Positions 1 to 7,797 of a DNA stretch of 17,349 nucleotides are shown here, in pieces. Made by a program: the position numbers and the translations under genes. Every line of letters starts with the position of its first letter. Position 1 is the first letter of the stretch. The stretch is from Hydrogenimonas sp. (GTDB lineage Bacteria > Campylobacterota > Campylobacteria > Campylobacterales > Hydrogenimonadaceae). The stretch lies in the NCBI GenBank assembly GCA_015494675.1, contig WGAW01000202.1, forward strand, positions 1 through 17,349, written 5' to 3'. The notes under the pieces are model-generated. The model was given only the letters and a program-made list of their open reading frames with translations, had not been told where the DNA came from and did no database searches.

Positions 1-1196
1 GAGTAGTTGTCGTATCTTGCGCTCTGTGCAAATAGGGTTTTGCCGTCAAACAGAGTGTTGTGGTTTGTAGCGAAAATGTATCTGTTGGAGTAGCTCTTTG
101 CCAAGTCCGCTCCGGCCGATAGCCCCTGGTGAAACGACTGGTATCCGCCGCCGGCCTGCAGAAAACCGTTTTGCAGATAGTCGTATCTGTCGATAAGGCC
201 GAACTCTTTGATATGGCCGCTGTATCCCCCGTATTGAGAGCGGTTGAAGGTCGAGTAATTGTAGAACACCCTTGCGCTGTTGGCGCCGTCGCTTCTTATG
301 TAGCGGGCCTTGTAAAACCTCTCCCTTATCTTGTTTACCGTAAATGGTCCGTCGGGTGCGTCGACGCTCTGGCCCGTAACGAAATCAACGGAATCGTAAT
401 GGACCGTCGCGTCTATGGCGTTCAAAGAGGCTTCAACTCTATCTTTATTCGTAATGTCGTAGCCGGCTTTGAGTGAATAGCTTCTGTTCCTGTAGCCGTC
501 CTCTTCATACCCGAGGTCATCGGCTCTCCTACCGTATAAAGGAGAGCCCTGCCCCGGTTCGGCCGCGGAAAAACCGTCCGTTTCGAAATCGGCTATACTC
601 AAGGTGTAGTCGAAGCCCCCCAGGTCATCACCTATCGATAGATCGAAGCTCCTCGTATCGTAACTGCCGAACTTGAAAGCGTACGATAGACTCTTTCCGG
701 ACGGCTTTTTGGTGATGATGTTGATAACGCCCGCACTTGCATCCGCTCCCCATACTCCGCTCTGCGCACCCTTTACCACCTCTATTCTTTCGACGTTGTC
801 GAGTCTGAAATGCTCGAACTGGGCACCGTTTAGACCTGTAACGTCGTTTGCCCGTACGCCATCGATAAGTACGAGTGTATGGTCGGATGGCAATCCGCGA
901 AGATAGACCGAAGCGGGTTGGCCGAAGCCGCCGTTTGAAGTAAAAGAGATTCCGGGTACCGATGCGAGTGCATCTTTGAGGTTTCTGTAACCTCTCTCGG
1001 CTATCTCCTCTGCAGTGATGACCGTCAAATCTTCGGTCACATCCTCATCGTCCTGTTCCGTATTGGCTGCCGATACCACAATCTTGTGAAGCTGGACCGC
1101 TTGGGTGTTCTGCGCGTGTATCTGTACAGAACTGACCGTAGCGGCGATAGCTGCGAGAGTGAAATATCTGCCTTTGAAACCTTTGGCAAATCTCAT
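1..1196 (-). CDS. TonB-dependent outer-membrane receptor, N-terminal part (3' end off window)
   Basis: The frame is open from an ATG at 1196 to the left edge, giving about 398 residues. Residues 1-28 look like a Sec signal peptide ending near IHAQ. A TonB-box-like segment (KIVVSA) follows at about residue 39, then a plug domain with typical wording: ITAEEIAERGYRNLKDAL, VPGISFTS, VYLRG, LVLIDGVR, VERIEVVKG and GVINIITKK. The rest is alternating aromatic/polar beta-barrel sequence. The plug is closest in style to the BtuB/siderophore receptor class, so the likely role is energised uptake of a corrinoid or iron chelate; the substrate cannot be read from sequence. The ribosome-binding site AAAAGGA lies 5 nt before the start. 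It follows the 75-residue gene by 47 bp and probably shares its transcript. No Fur-like box or cobalamin riboswitch is visible in the short gap upstream. Confidence 0.93.
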   Translation of the reverse strand, partial: MRFAKGFKGRYFTLAAIAATVSSVQIHAQNTQAVQLHKIVVSAANTEQDDEDVTEDLTVITAEEIAERGYRNLKDALASVPGISFTSNGGFGQPASVYLRGLPSDHTLVLIDGVRANDVTGLNGAQFEHFRLDNVERIEVVKGAQSGVWGADASAGVINIITKKPSGKSLSYAFKFGSYDTRSFDLSIGDDLGGFDYTLSIADFETDGFSAAEPGQGSPLYGRRADDLGYEEDGYRNRSYSLKAGYDITNKDRVEASLNAIDATVHYDSVDFVTGQSVDAPDGPFTVNKIRERFYKARYIRSDGANSARVFYNYSTFNRSQYGGYSGHIKEFGLIDRYDYLQNGFLQAGGGYQSFHQGLSAGADLAKSYSNRYIFATNHNTLFDGKTLFAQSARYDNY

Positions 1197-1243
1197 TGCA
1201 GTCCTTTTGGATTATTGAAACCGCAATTGTACCGAATTTACGG

Positions 1244-1471
1244 TTAAAGTTCTCTCTTCGCTTCCTGAAGAGCCTCGATAACCTGATCGAGATTCTCTGC
1301 GGGAATGTGAACTTTCCAGTCCGGCTCTTCACTGGTTTTTGAGAGCCATATACCCAGGCTTACGACGGGCGACGAGTTCTCTCCGTAAGGCTCTTTGACC
1401 GTCGCTACGGTAATGGCACCGTCGTCGGTGCTCGCCAGCGGTATCTCTTTTATGAGTTGCGCCTCTTTCAT
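1244..1471 (-). CDS. Small acidic protein of unknown function, 75 residues
   Basis: Short frame with a clear ribosome-binding site (AGGAGA, about 5 nt before the ATG) and gene-like codon use. I do not recognise the family with certainty. The layout is an N-terminal part rich in beta-type residues (GAITVATVKEPYG, VVSLGIWLS) and a C-terminal helix after HIPAENLDQVIEALQ. A beta sheet followed by a helix ending in 'e.l..l.eal' recalls small single-strand nucleic-acid-binding proteins of the PC4 or PUR-like type, but this is only a resemblance. No signal peptide, membrane segment or cysteine. It lies between lpxD and the TonB receptor gene on the same strand, with its own TATAAT box just upstream. 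Confidence 0.75.
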   Translation of the reverse strand: MKEAQLIKEIPLASTDDGAITVATVKEPYGENSSPVVSLGIWLSKTSEEPDWKVHIPAENLDQVIEALQEAKREL

Positions 1472-1533
1472 TATCTTCTCCTGTTTTGAACTTTTGTATC
1501 GGCAACCGTAATAGGGCCGTATTAAGAGTGGCT

Positions 1534-1539
1534 ATTATA
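1534..1539 (-). promoter_or_regulatory. -10 box (TATAAT) for the 75-residue gene and TonB receptor
   Basis: A perfect TATAAT reading leftwards begins directly after the lpxD stop codon and lies 62 bp before the start of the 75-residue gene. No convincing -35 box is present at the usual spacing, which is common for sigma-70 promoters in Campylobacterota. It would separate transcription of the receptor pair from the lpxD operon. Confidence 0.5.
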
Positions 1540-2496
1540 TCACTTTTTCTTCTCCAAAAGCCTCGATAGCATAGCATTTAGCCTAAGCCACTTTTTATGC
1601 TCCATAAGCGGAAAACCCGCATAGGTTTTGAAACCCTCTATCGACTTGGTGACACCCCCGCGCGCCGCGATCGTGGCGAAAGGTCCGATCTCCAGGTGTC
1701 CGGCGGTCCCGCTCTGACCGCCCATGACGACATTCCTACCGAGTTTCGTAGAACCTGAAAGGCCAACCTGTCCCGTGATGAGTGAATACTCCCCCACCTC
1801 GCAGTTGTGGGCAACATGTACGAGATTGTCGAGTTTAGCACCCTCTTTTATAACGGTCGAATCGAGCGTTCCCCTGTCTATTGCGCAGTTGGCGCCTATC
1901 TCCACATCGTCCTCTACGACGACGTTTCCAAGCTGATACAGCTTCACATGCTTTCCATCTTTGGTATGTGCAAACCCGTAGCCGTCGCTCCCTATGACAG
2001 TGCCGGCATGTATGATGCACCCTTTTCCTATTACGGTACGGCTATAGAGAGTCACATTCGGGTAGATAAGCGTACCGTCTCCGATGACGGTATCGTCTCC
2101 GATATAGCAGCCCGGCATTATGGTTACACCTCTACCCACCTTAACATCTTTTCCGAAATTGACGCCGGGCGCTATTTCGCTACCCTCACCTATCACCGGT
2201 TCGGCCCCTTCTCTCTTCATCGGAGGCGGAGCGAAAAATGCGCTGGCCATCGCGAGTTTCAGATAGGGCTCTTCGTCTACGAGCGGAATCGTTCCACTCG
2301 GCACGAGATTCGCGAACTTCGGGCTTACAAGTACCGCTGCCGCTTCGGTCTTTTCAAGATCTTTAAGATATTTCGGGTTATCGAGAAAACTGAGCTCCTC
2401 CCGATTGGCCTTTTTAAGCGTGGCCAGCCCGCTGATACGCCTATCTTCACCGCTGTAGCCTACTCCGATCGACTCCGCAAGCTCGCTGAGTCTCAT
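1540..2496 (-). CDS. lpxD: UDP-3-O-acylglucosamine N-acyltransferase LpxD
   Basis: LpxD adds the second (N-linked) hydroxyacyl chain from acyl-ACP to UDP-3-O-acylglucosamine in lipid A synthesis, in the cytoplasm. The 318-residue product has the usual N-terminal uridine-binding domain (about residues 1-95, with SFLDNPKY) followed by a long left-handed beta-helix of hexapeptide repeats (about 100-290: IGDDTVIGDGT, VEIGANCAIDRGT, STKLGRNV). The motif HVAHN at 227-231 holds the expected catalytic histidine (His230). The C-terminal helix ends in RLLEKKK. The start ATG overlaps the ilvH stop as ATGA, so translation is probably coupled. Placement of lpxD directly after ilvIH is a gene order I associate with Campylobacterota. 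Confidence 0.96.
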   Translation of the reverse strand: MRLSELAESIGVGYSGEDRRISGLATLKKANREELSFLDNPKYLKDLEKTEAAAVLVSPKFANLVPSGTIPLVDEEPYLKLAMASAFFAPPPMKREGAEPVIGEGSEIAPGVNFGKDVKVGRGVTIMPGCYIGDDTVIGDGTLIYPNVTLYSRTVIGKGCIIHAGTVIGSDGYGFAHTKDGKHVKLYQLGNVVVEDDVEIGANCAIDRGTLDSTVIKEGAKLDNLVHVAHNCEVGEYSLITGQVGLSGSTKLGRNVVMGGQSGTAGHLEIGPFATIAARGGVTKSIEGFKTYAGFPLMEHKKWLRLNAMLSRLLEKKK

Positions 2497-2966
2497 TCGC
2501 GCTCCATGGCCACCACACCGCCCCGCACTATCTCTACCGGATGAAAACGCTGAGCGGCCTCTATGAAGTGTTTCACCCTCTTGGGTTCATCGGCCACCAT
2601 AGTGATGATATGCTGGCTGCTGACATTGGCTATGCCGCCGTTGTAGGCCTGGCAAAGCGCCTGTATGCTGGAGAGCGACTCGTTTATCGGGAACTTCATC
2701 ATGACCATCTCTTTCTCTATCATCTCCTCGTGCTCGATAACCTTGTATGTAGGTATCAGCTTGTGAAGCTGCTTTATGATCTGCTCTATGACCCGTACGT
2801 TCCCCCTGGTCTCTATAGTAAGGCGCGACATATCGCTCTCGGGTATCGGCGCCACCGTCAACGCCTCTATGTTGTAGCCTCTGGCGGCGAAGAGCCCTGT
2901 TATGCGCGCAAGTACACTATGCTCGTTCTGGACTATTACCGAAATGATTCTTCTTTCAACCTTCAT
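2493..2966 (-). CDS. ilvH: Acetolactate synthase small (regulatory) subunit
   Basis: Regulatory subunit that binds IlvI and confers valine feedback inhibition. The product has 157 residues, the family's usual length. An ACT domain fills about residues 3-75 (ISVIVQNEHSVLARITGLFAARGYNIEAL and SRLTIETRG), followed by the C-terminal ALS small-subunit domain with HPVEIVRGG. A TTG two codons upstream (2972) overlaps the ilvI stop, but it would leave no spacing after the AAGGA ribosome-binding site. The ATG at 2966 has 6 nt of spacing, so I take it as the start, leaving 2 bp between the ilvI stop and this start. The 3' end overlaps lpxD by 4 bp. Confidence 0.95.
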   Translation of the reverse strand: MKVERRIISVIVQNEHSVLARITGLFAARGYNIEALTVAPIPESDMSRLTIETRGNVRVIEQIIKQLHKLIPTYKVIEHEEMIEKEMVMMKFPINESLSSIQALCQAYNGGIANVSSQHIITMVADEPKRVKHFIEAAQRFHPVEIVRGGVVAMERE

Positions 2967-2968
2967 GA

Positions 2969-4660
2969 TCAATCCTTGAATTCCAGCATCATATTGTAGA
3001 GCGTTCCGCCGCTGGGCACCATCGGCAGTACATTTTCGTCGCGGTCGACCACGACGTCGATCATCGCGACCACTCCCTTTTCGACCGCATCTTTGAGTGC
3101 TTCGTCAAACTCATCCTTCGTCTCTACCCTATAGCCGATACCGCCGCAAGCTTCGGCCAGACGTACGAAGTCGGGCTGGAAACTGAGATCTGTCTCTGCA
3201 TACCTCTTCTCGTAGAAGAATGTCTGCCACTGCCTGACCATTCCCAGATAGTGGTTGTTCAGGATTATGTTTATAACCGGCAGCCTGCTCTCTACGGCAG
3301 TGACCAGCTCCTGAATATTCATCAAAATTGAGCCGTCCCCCGTAAAGTTTACGCTAATTTTGTCAGGCCTGGCCCTCTTTACACCCATCGCGGCCGGAAA
3401 GCCGAAGCCCATCGTACCGAGACCGCCGCTGGTTATGAACTGCCTCGGGAATGAGAAGGGGTAGAATTGGGCTGTCCACATCTGATGCTGGCCCACATCG
3501 GTACTTATCACCGCATCTTCACCGAGCAGCTCCCCTACGCGCTCTATAACCCACTGCGGCTTTATAACCTTGTCGCTATCCTCGTATCCGAGCGGATGGA
3601 TCTCGTTGTAGCGCTTCAGAATCTCCCGCCACGGCTGATACCTGTCGGGATCGACCTGCTCCTTGACTTTGGGGATCATCACCTCCAGAACCTCTTTCAG
3701 GTCGCCGACTATCGGGTAGTCGACATCGACGAGCTTGCCGATGCTGCTCGGGTCGATATCGACATGGATAATCTTCGCATGCTTGGCGAATTCGGACAGC
3801 TTGCCGGTGACTCTGTCGTCGAAACGGGGCCCGAGCGCTATCATCAGATCCGCTTCGCTCATCGCCATGTTGGCCTGATAGGTTCCGTGCATACCCACCA
3901 TACCCAGAAGCAGGGGATCGTCATGGCGCAGCGTTCCGCGCGCCATCAGGGTCTCTACCGCCGGTATCTGCGTCGCTTTGACGAATTCGCGCACCAGATC
4001 GGCGCTGCCCGAGTGTATGATACCGCCGCCAAGATAGAAGACCGGGCGCTTGGCCCTGCAGATCGCTTCGGCCGCCTTCTTTATCTGGCGCACGTTTCCC
4101 TTCGTGGTCGGTCTGTACGTCGGGATCTCGACACGGGTCGGATAGTCGAATTTGGCAAGCTCCGCCGTCACATCCTTAGGTATGTCTACATGTACCGGAC
4201 CGGGACGACCGCTGCCGGCGATATAGAAAGCCTCTTTCAGAATCATGGGAAGCTCGCTTGCGCTTCTTACCAGATAGTTGTGCTTGGTGCAGGAGCGGCT
4301 TATCCCGGTAGCGTCGATCTCCTGGAAAGCGTCCGTTCCTATTAGCGTGATCGGCACCTGACCGCTTATGACGACAAGAGGTATGGAATCCATATAGGCC
4401 GTGGCAAGGCCGGTGACGGCGTTTGTAAAGCCGGGGCCGCTGGTTACGAAAGCGACGCCTACTTTGCCGGTGGCACGGGCGTACCCCTCCGCCGCGTGTA
4501 CGGCCGCCTGCTCGTGGCGCGTAAGGATATGTTTGAAATCTTTCTGTTTATACATCTCGTCGTAGACGTTCATGATGGCCCCGCCGGGGTAGCCGAAAAC
4601 GGTATCTACCCCCTCCAGCTTCATAGCCTCGATTACCATCTGTGCTCCGGTCATCTCCAT
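2969..4660 (-). CDS. ilvI: Acetolactate synthase large (catalytic) subunit
   Basis: Thiamine-diphosphate enzyme that condenses two pyruvates to acetolactate, or pyruvate with 2-oxobutyrate to acetohydroxybutyrate, starting valine/leucine and isoleucine synthesis. With the ATG at 4660 it has 563 residues. Visible landmarks are the FGYPGG loop, the catalytic glutamate in RHEQAA (Glu50), the FAD/central domain, and the TPP motif GDGS (441-444) ending in NN (468-469). An upstream in-frame TTG (4702) is rejected because it falls before and within the promoter -10 box. The 4660 ATG has AGGAG 8 nt ahead. The 2-oxobutyrate substrate would come from IlvA, encoded in the next operon to the right. Confidence 0.97.
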   Translation of the reverse strand: MEMTGAQMVIEAMKLEGVDTVFGYPGGAIMNVYDEMYKQKDFKHILTRHEQAAVHAAEGYARATGKVGVAFVTSGPGFTNAVTGLATAYMDSIPLVVISGQVPITLIGTDAFQEIDATGISRSCTKHNYLVRSASELPMILKEAFYIAGSGRPGPVHVDIPKDVTAELAKFDYPTRVEIPTYRPTTKGNVRQIKKAAEAICRAKRPVFYLGGGIIHSGSADLVREFVKATQIPAVETLMARGTLRHDDPLLLGMVGMHGTYQANMAMSEADLMIALGPRFDDRVTGKLSEFAKHAKIIHVDIDPSSIGKLVDVDYPIVGDLKEVLEVMIPKVKEQVDPDRYQPWREILKRYNEIHPLGYEDSDKVIKPQWVIERVGELLGEDAVISTDVGQHQMWTAQFYPFSFPRQFITSGGLGTMGFGFPAAMGVKRARPDKISVNFTGDGSILMNIQELVTAVESRLPVINIILNNHYLGMVRQWQTFFYEKRYAETDLSFQPDFVRLAEACGGIGYRVETKDEFDEALKDAVEKGVVAMIDVVVDRDENVLPMVPSGGTLYNMMLEFKD

Positions 4661-4691
4661 GGCCGCATCTCCTACCTTAAGAAATTTGCCG

Positions 4692-4718
4692 ATTATAGCC
4701 AAAAACAGGTTAACAAAA
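4692..4718 (-). promoter_or_regulatory. Promoter of the ilvI-ilvH-lpxD operon
   Basis: Reading leftwards, TATAAT sits at 4697-4692 with TGGC just before it and a T-rich stretch (TGTTTTT and TATTTTGTTA) upstream, the pattern expected for sigma-70 promoters in Campylobacterota, where the -35 box is weak. Initiation near 4685 would leave a leader of only about 25 nt, too short for an attenuator peptide. The gap from the ppx stop to ilvI is 72 bp. Confidence 0.6.
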
Positions 4719-4732
4719 TATTTCGTATGAAA

Positions 4733-5665
4733 CTACCCGCCACGCACAAGGTCGCCGGGCCGCTCCAAAAACCCGAGGCACCCTGCGATCGCCACACCTT
4801 CACGCAACCCGTCGTCTATGACTACACTCTCGTCGAACCCCAGAAGGGAGTAGAGCCCGTTCAATATCAGGATTCCCGCAGCGATGAGATCCTCTCTGCC
4901 GACTCCGACAAGCTTCCGCCTCGACTCTTCGTCCAAAGAGAGCAGCCTATCCATCTGGATCTTCAGATCTTCCCTATATAGAGCTGTTCCGTTGACCCTT
5001 TTCGCATCATAGGTCGAATAGTCCATTCCGAGCTTCATCGCCGCGACGGTCGTCGGCGTTCCGGCCGTAGAGACAAAGAGCTTCGGACAGAGACCTTCGG
5101 TCTTCATATTTCCGGCAAACTTTTCCATCTCCCTCATCAGCAGCGGAAGCGCCTGCTCGATCTTTTCCACGGAGCCGTACCTCTGGGCGACCGTAACTAT
5201 ACCTATATCGAAACTGCGGCTCTCTATCCTGCCGGAGTCGAAAAATAGAATCTCGGTAGAGCCGCCCCCAAGATCGGCCATGACGAAGTTATCGCTCTCT
5301 ATTCCCATCTTGTCGAGACGTTTTTTGACGGCCAAAAGCGTATAGTGCGCCTCTTCGTCGCCGCCGATCACTCTGAAGTCGACACCGCACTCTCTTTTTA
5401 TCCTCTTTAGTACCTCTTCGGCGTTCGAAGCCCTTCGGAGCGCTTCCGTAGTAACGGCCGCCACTGGCTGCGAGAAGTCTATCACCCTCTTCGCCTCCTT
5501 TAAAGCCTCGACAATGCGCACTACCGCATCTTCGCCGATCCTGCCGCTCTCATGTATGCCGTCGGCGGTTCTTACAATCTTTTCGAACCACGCTACAGGC
5601 TCGAGAGTTTCACAATCGATCTGCACGCCCCTTAGCGTGTTGGAACCTAGATCCACAGCCACCAC
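4733..5665 (-). CDS. ppx: Short-form Ppx/GppA phosphatase
   Basis: Member of the exopolyphosphatase / pppGpp phosphohydrolase family (ASKHA fold), which removes the terminal phosphate from polyphosphate or pppGpp. The 310 residues correspond to the two-lobed catalytic core only; the C-terminal extension of the roughly 500-residue enterobacterial enzymes is absent. Phosphate-binding loops are seen at VDLGSNT near the N-terminus and MADLGGGSTEI around residue 130, and a third motif at STAGTPTTVAAM. The start is GTG at 5665 with GGAG 6 nt ahead. Only 3 bp separate it from the WD40 gene's stop, so the two are probably co-translated. Sequence alone does not decide between polyphosphate and pppGpp as main substrate. 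Confidence 0.9.
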   Translation of the reverse strand: MVAVDLGSNTLRGVQIDCETLEPVAWFEKIVRTADGIHESGRIGEDAVVRIVEALKEAKRVIDFSQPVAAVTTEALRRASNAEEVLKRIKRECGVDFRVIGGDEEAHYTLLAVKKRLDKMGIESDNFVMADLGGGSTEILFFDSGRIESRSFDIGIVTVAQRYGSVEKIEQALPLLMREMEKFAGNMKTEGLCPKLFVSTAGTPTTVAAMKLGMDYSTYDAKRVNGTALYREDLKIQMDRLLSLDEESRRKLVGVGREDLIAAGILILNGLYSLLGFDESVVIDDGLREGVAIAGCLGFLERPGDLVRGG

Positions 5666-5668
5666 GAT

Positions 5669-7768
5669 CTACTCCGTCACTTTTTCGGGTAGCGAATCTA
5701 TATCTATCTGCGCCATATCTTTCGGCTCCTCTTCCGGGAACTTGTCTCTTAGTCCGTGTTCTACAAGCCAGGAGCCTATTTCGTCATCCATACCGAAAAG
5801 CTCAATGTAGCGGCCGACGGCGGCGGAAACCTCTCTCCCTCTTTTCATCGCATTCTCTATCTGCACGATATATGCCTGTTTGATCAGGCTCACCATTTTG
5901 GCCCTCTTTTGCGGCAGTGGAATAAAAGGGGCAAAAATCTTTTTCAGCTTTTCGACTTCACCCGAAGAGGCGACCTTTTCGGCTCTCGCTACAATCTTCT
6001 GCCACGCCTCTTCCAGGTTCTGTACAATCTTCGTCTCTTCGAGCTCGGGGTGACGCTCCAGAATCGCGTAGATCGCACCGTAATCTTTCTGCGCGAAGTA
6101 GCGCATGGCCGAGGCATAGAGATTTGCACTCTCCATCAGTTCCTCCGCCCTCTCTTTCATATCGGGAAACTCTTTAAGCTGCGATGCGAGACGTGCCGCC
6201 TCCGCATAGTTTCCGGCTTCGAGCTCGGCAGATGCCCTCTTCGCGATTATATCCGCTATCTTCTCTATCTTTTTGTACTCTTCGAGCTCCATGATCGCCG
6301 GATATCGCTTCGCCAGCTCGATCGCACCCTTGAAGTCGCGTTTGCCGACAAGCTTCATAAAGAGCCTGTATATCTCCTTCTCGTTCAACAGCGCCTGAAT
6401 CAATCTACTTTTGTCGGAAATACCCCTGAAAGGCTTCAAGAGCTCTTTGACCCTCTCCTCTCCTCCATTCTGCATCACGATCTTCTTCGCACGCGAAAAG
6501 CGCTTCTCCCACTCACTCTCCATCATCTCGTAGTAGCGGTTCTGCTTCAGCATAGGGTGTTTGGCCGCCATGGAGTAGGCAAGCTGATACTTCTGCCCCT
6601 CTACGGCGGTTTTGAACTTCTGAAAATCGGCAAAGTCGTTGACGAGCTGCTGGGCGAGCAGCCGTTTTGAAGACTCCACACCAAACGGTTCGAGTATCTT
6701 TTTCGCATCCTCTTTCCTGCCGAGTTCAAGAAGCGACATCGCACTTTGAAACGCTTCGTTCCAGAGAGCTTCAAGCTTCATATATTCGTCGCTGTAACGT
6801 AGAAGCGGATTCTCCTCGGCCAGTCTGTAAGCCGACGCCAGATCGTCGGAGGCTATGAACTCTTCCATCTTCCGGCTCTCTTTTAGAGGCGAATTGAACG
6901 TCACCTCACCGTCGGCCAGACCCACTACGAGATGGTTGCCCTCAAAGAGGTAGCAGAGCCTCTTTATCGGCTTCGTATACTGAAGGTAACGCAGGGCGAC
7001 GAGTTCATAACTGTTCAGATCGTAAAGCGAAACTACACCCGTTTTGTCCGCAGCAAAGAGAAATCTCTCGTCCGGCGTCACGCTCAGGGCCGTCACCTCG
7101 TCAAACATCTTTTTGAGCCTCTTTATCACTCTGGCCCCGAAATAGTCCCAGACTACAATCTCTCCATCCTTGTCGGCGGCTACAAGACGGTGGGATCCTA
7201 TAAATAGCAGCTCTGTAATAGCCTTCGAGTGGCCCTTGAGCCTGAACCCCTGGGAGAGGGAGGAGATGTTGGTTACGATTATCTTACGATCGAAACTTCC
7301 GGTGGCGATCCACTGACCGTTGGGGCTGAAAGCTATGGCGGTTACAAAATCGGAATGGTGGGGCAAAGAGGCGACCATGCGGCCGGTCGAGAGACTCCAC
7401 AAAAATGTCTTTCCGTCCTGTCCGCCTGTTGCCAGATATCTATGTTTACGACTTATACGAAGACTTTCGACATCTCCTTCATGTCTTTTGAAACGGTAAA
7501 GGAGCCTCTTGCTCCTTCCGTCGAATACCGCCACTCCCTCCTTTTTGACACAAAAAGCGACATACGCGCCGTCTTCGGATATGTCGGCACCGTGAAGAAG
7601 CTTGTCGTTCTGTGCGAGGGATGTCTTGAAACCGTCTACGAGAGTTATCGGCTCCGTAGAGAAGATGCGTACGGCGTTGGAGCTGTCTAGTATCGCGACA
7701 CGGTGACCGGCAAGCTCCTTTATGGCTGTGATGGAGTGCCGGAAACCGAGCCGCTTTTCGATAATCAT
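5669..7768 (-). CDS. WD40 beta-propeller plus alpha-helical repeat protein, 699 residues
   Basis: No signal peptide or membrane segment is visible, so it is probably cytoplasmic. Residues about 1-295 form WD40-type blades: recurring patterns such as GHRVAILDSSNAVRIF, HRYLATGGQDGKTFLWSLSTG, GQWIATGSFDRKIIV, LVAADKDGEIVVWDY and FLFAADKTGVVSLYDL. From about 300 to 660 the protein is helical and internally repetitive with a period close to 84 residues: the helix 'A..LA...P' recurs with its proline at 321, 405, 490 and 574, and a 'hhxPF' motif recurs at 361, 446 and 614, with a variant near 531-535. The function is unknown; a scaffold or assembly role is a guess from the fold. The start at 7768 has GAGG 8 nt ahead. 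The gene lies between ilvA (29 bp gap) and ppx (3 bp gap). Confidence 0.88.
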   Translation of the reverse strand: MIIEKRLGFRHSITAIKELAGHRVAILDSSNAVRIFSTEPITLVDGFKTSLAQNDKLLHGADISEDGAYVAFCVKKEGVAVFDGRSKRLLYRFKRHEGDVESLRISRKHRYLATGGQDGKTFLWSLSTGRMVASLPHHSDFVTAIAFSPNGQWIATGSFDRKIIVTNISSLSQGFRLKGHSKAITELLFIGSHRLVAADKDGEIVVWDYFGARVIKRLKKMFDEVTALSVTPDERFLFAADKTGVVSLYDLNSYELVALRYLQYTKPIKRLCYLFEGNHLVVGLADGEVTFNSPLKESRKMEEFIASDDLASAYRLAEENPLLRYSDEYMKLEALWNEAFQSAMSLLELGRKEDAKKILEPFGVESSKRLLAQQLVNDFADFQKFKTAVEGQKYQLAYSMAAKHPMLKQNRYYEMMESEWEKRFSRAKKIVMQNGGEERVKELLKPFRGISDKSRLIQALLNEKEIYRLFMKLVGKRDFKGAIELAKRYPAIMELEEYKKIEKIADIIAKRASAELEAGNYAEAARLASQLKEFPDMKERAEELMESANLYASAMRYFAQKDYGAIYAILERHPELEETKIVQNLEEAWQKIVARAEKVASSGEVEKLKKIFAPFIPLPQKRAKMVSLIKQAYIVQIENAMKRGREVSAAVGRYIELFGMDDEIGSWLVEHGLRDKFPEEEPKDMAQIDIDSLPEKVTE

Positions 7769-7797
7769 ACACTACACCTCAACACTTCCAAACCCGC

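Noticed and set aside
1197..1243. A cobalamin riboswitch or Fur box in front of the TonB receptor
   Set aside because: The gap is only 47 bp and shows neither a B12-box nor a Fur-like palindrome.
1807..2544. A 245-codon plus-strand open frame opposite lpxD and ilvH
   Set aside because: It is the antisense shadow of two clearly coding genes, has no ribosome-binding site and no recognisable domain. Similar antisense frames, such as 3467-4345 and 5756-6670, were rejected for the same reason.
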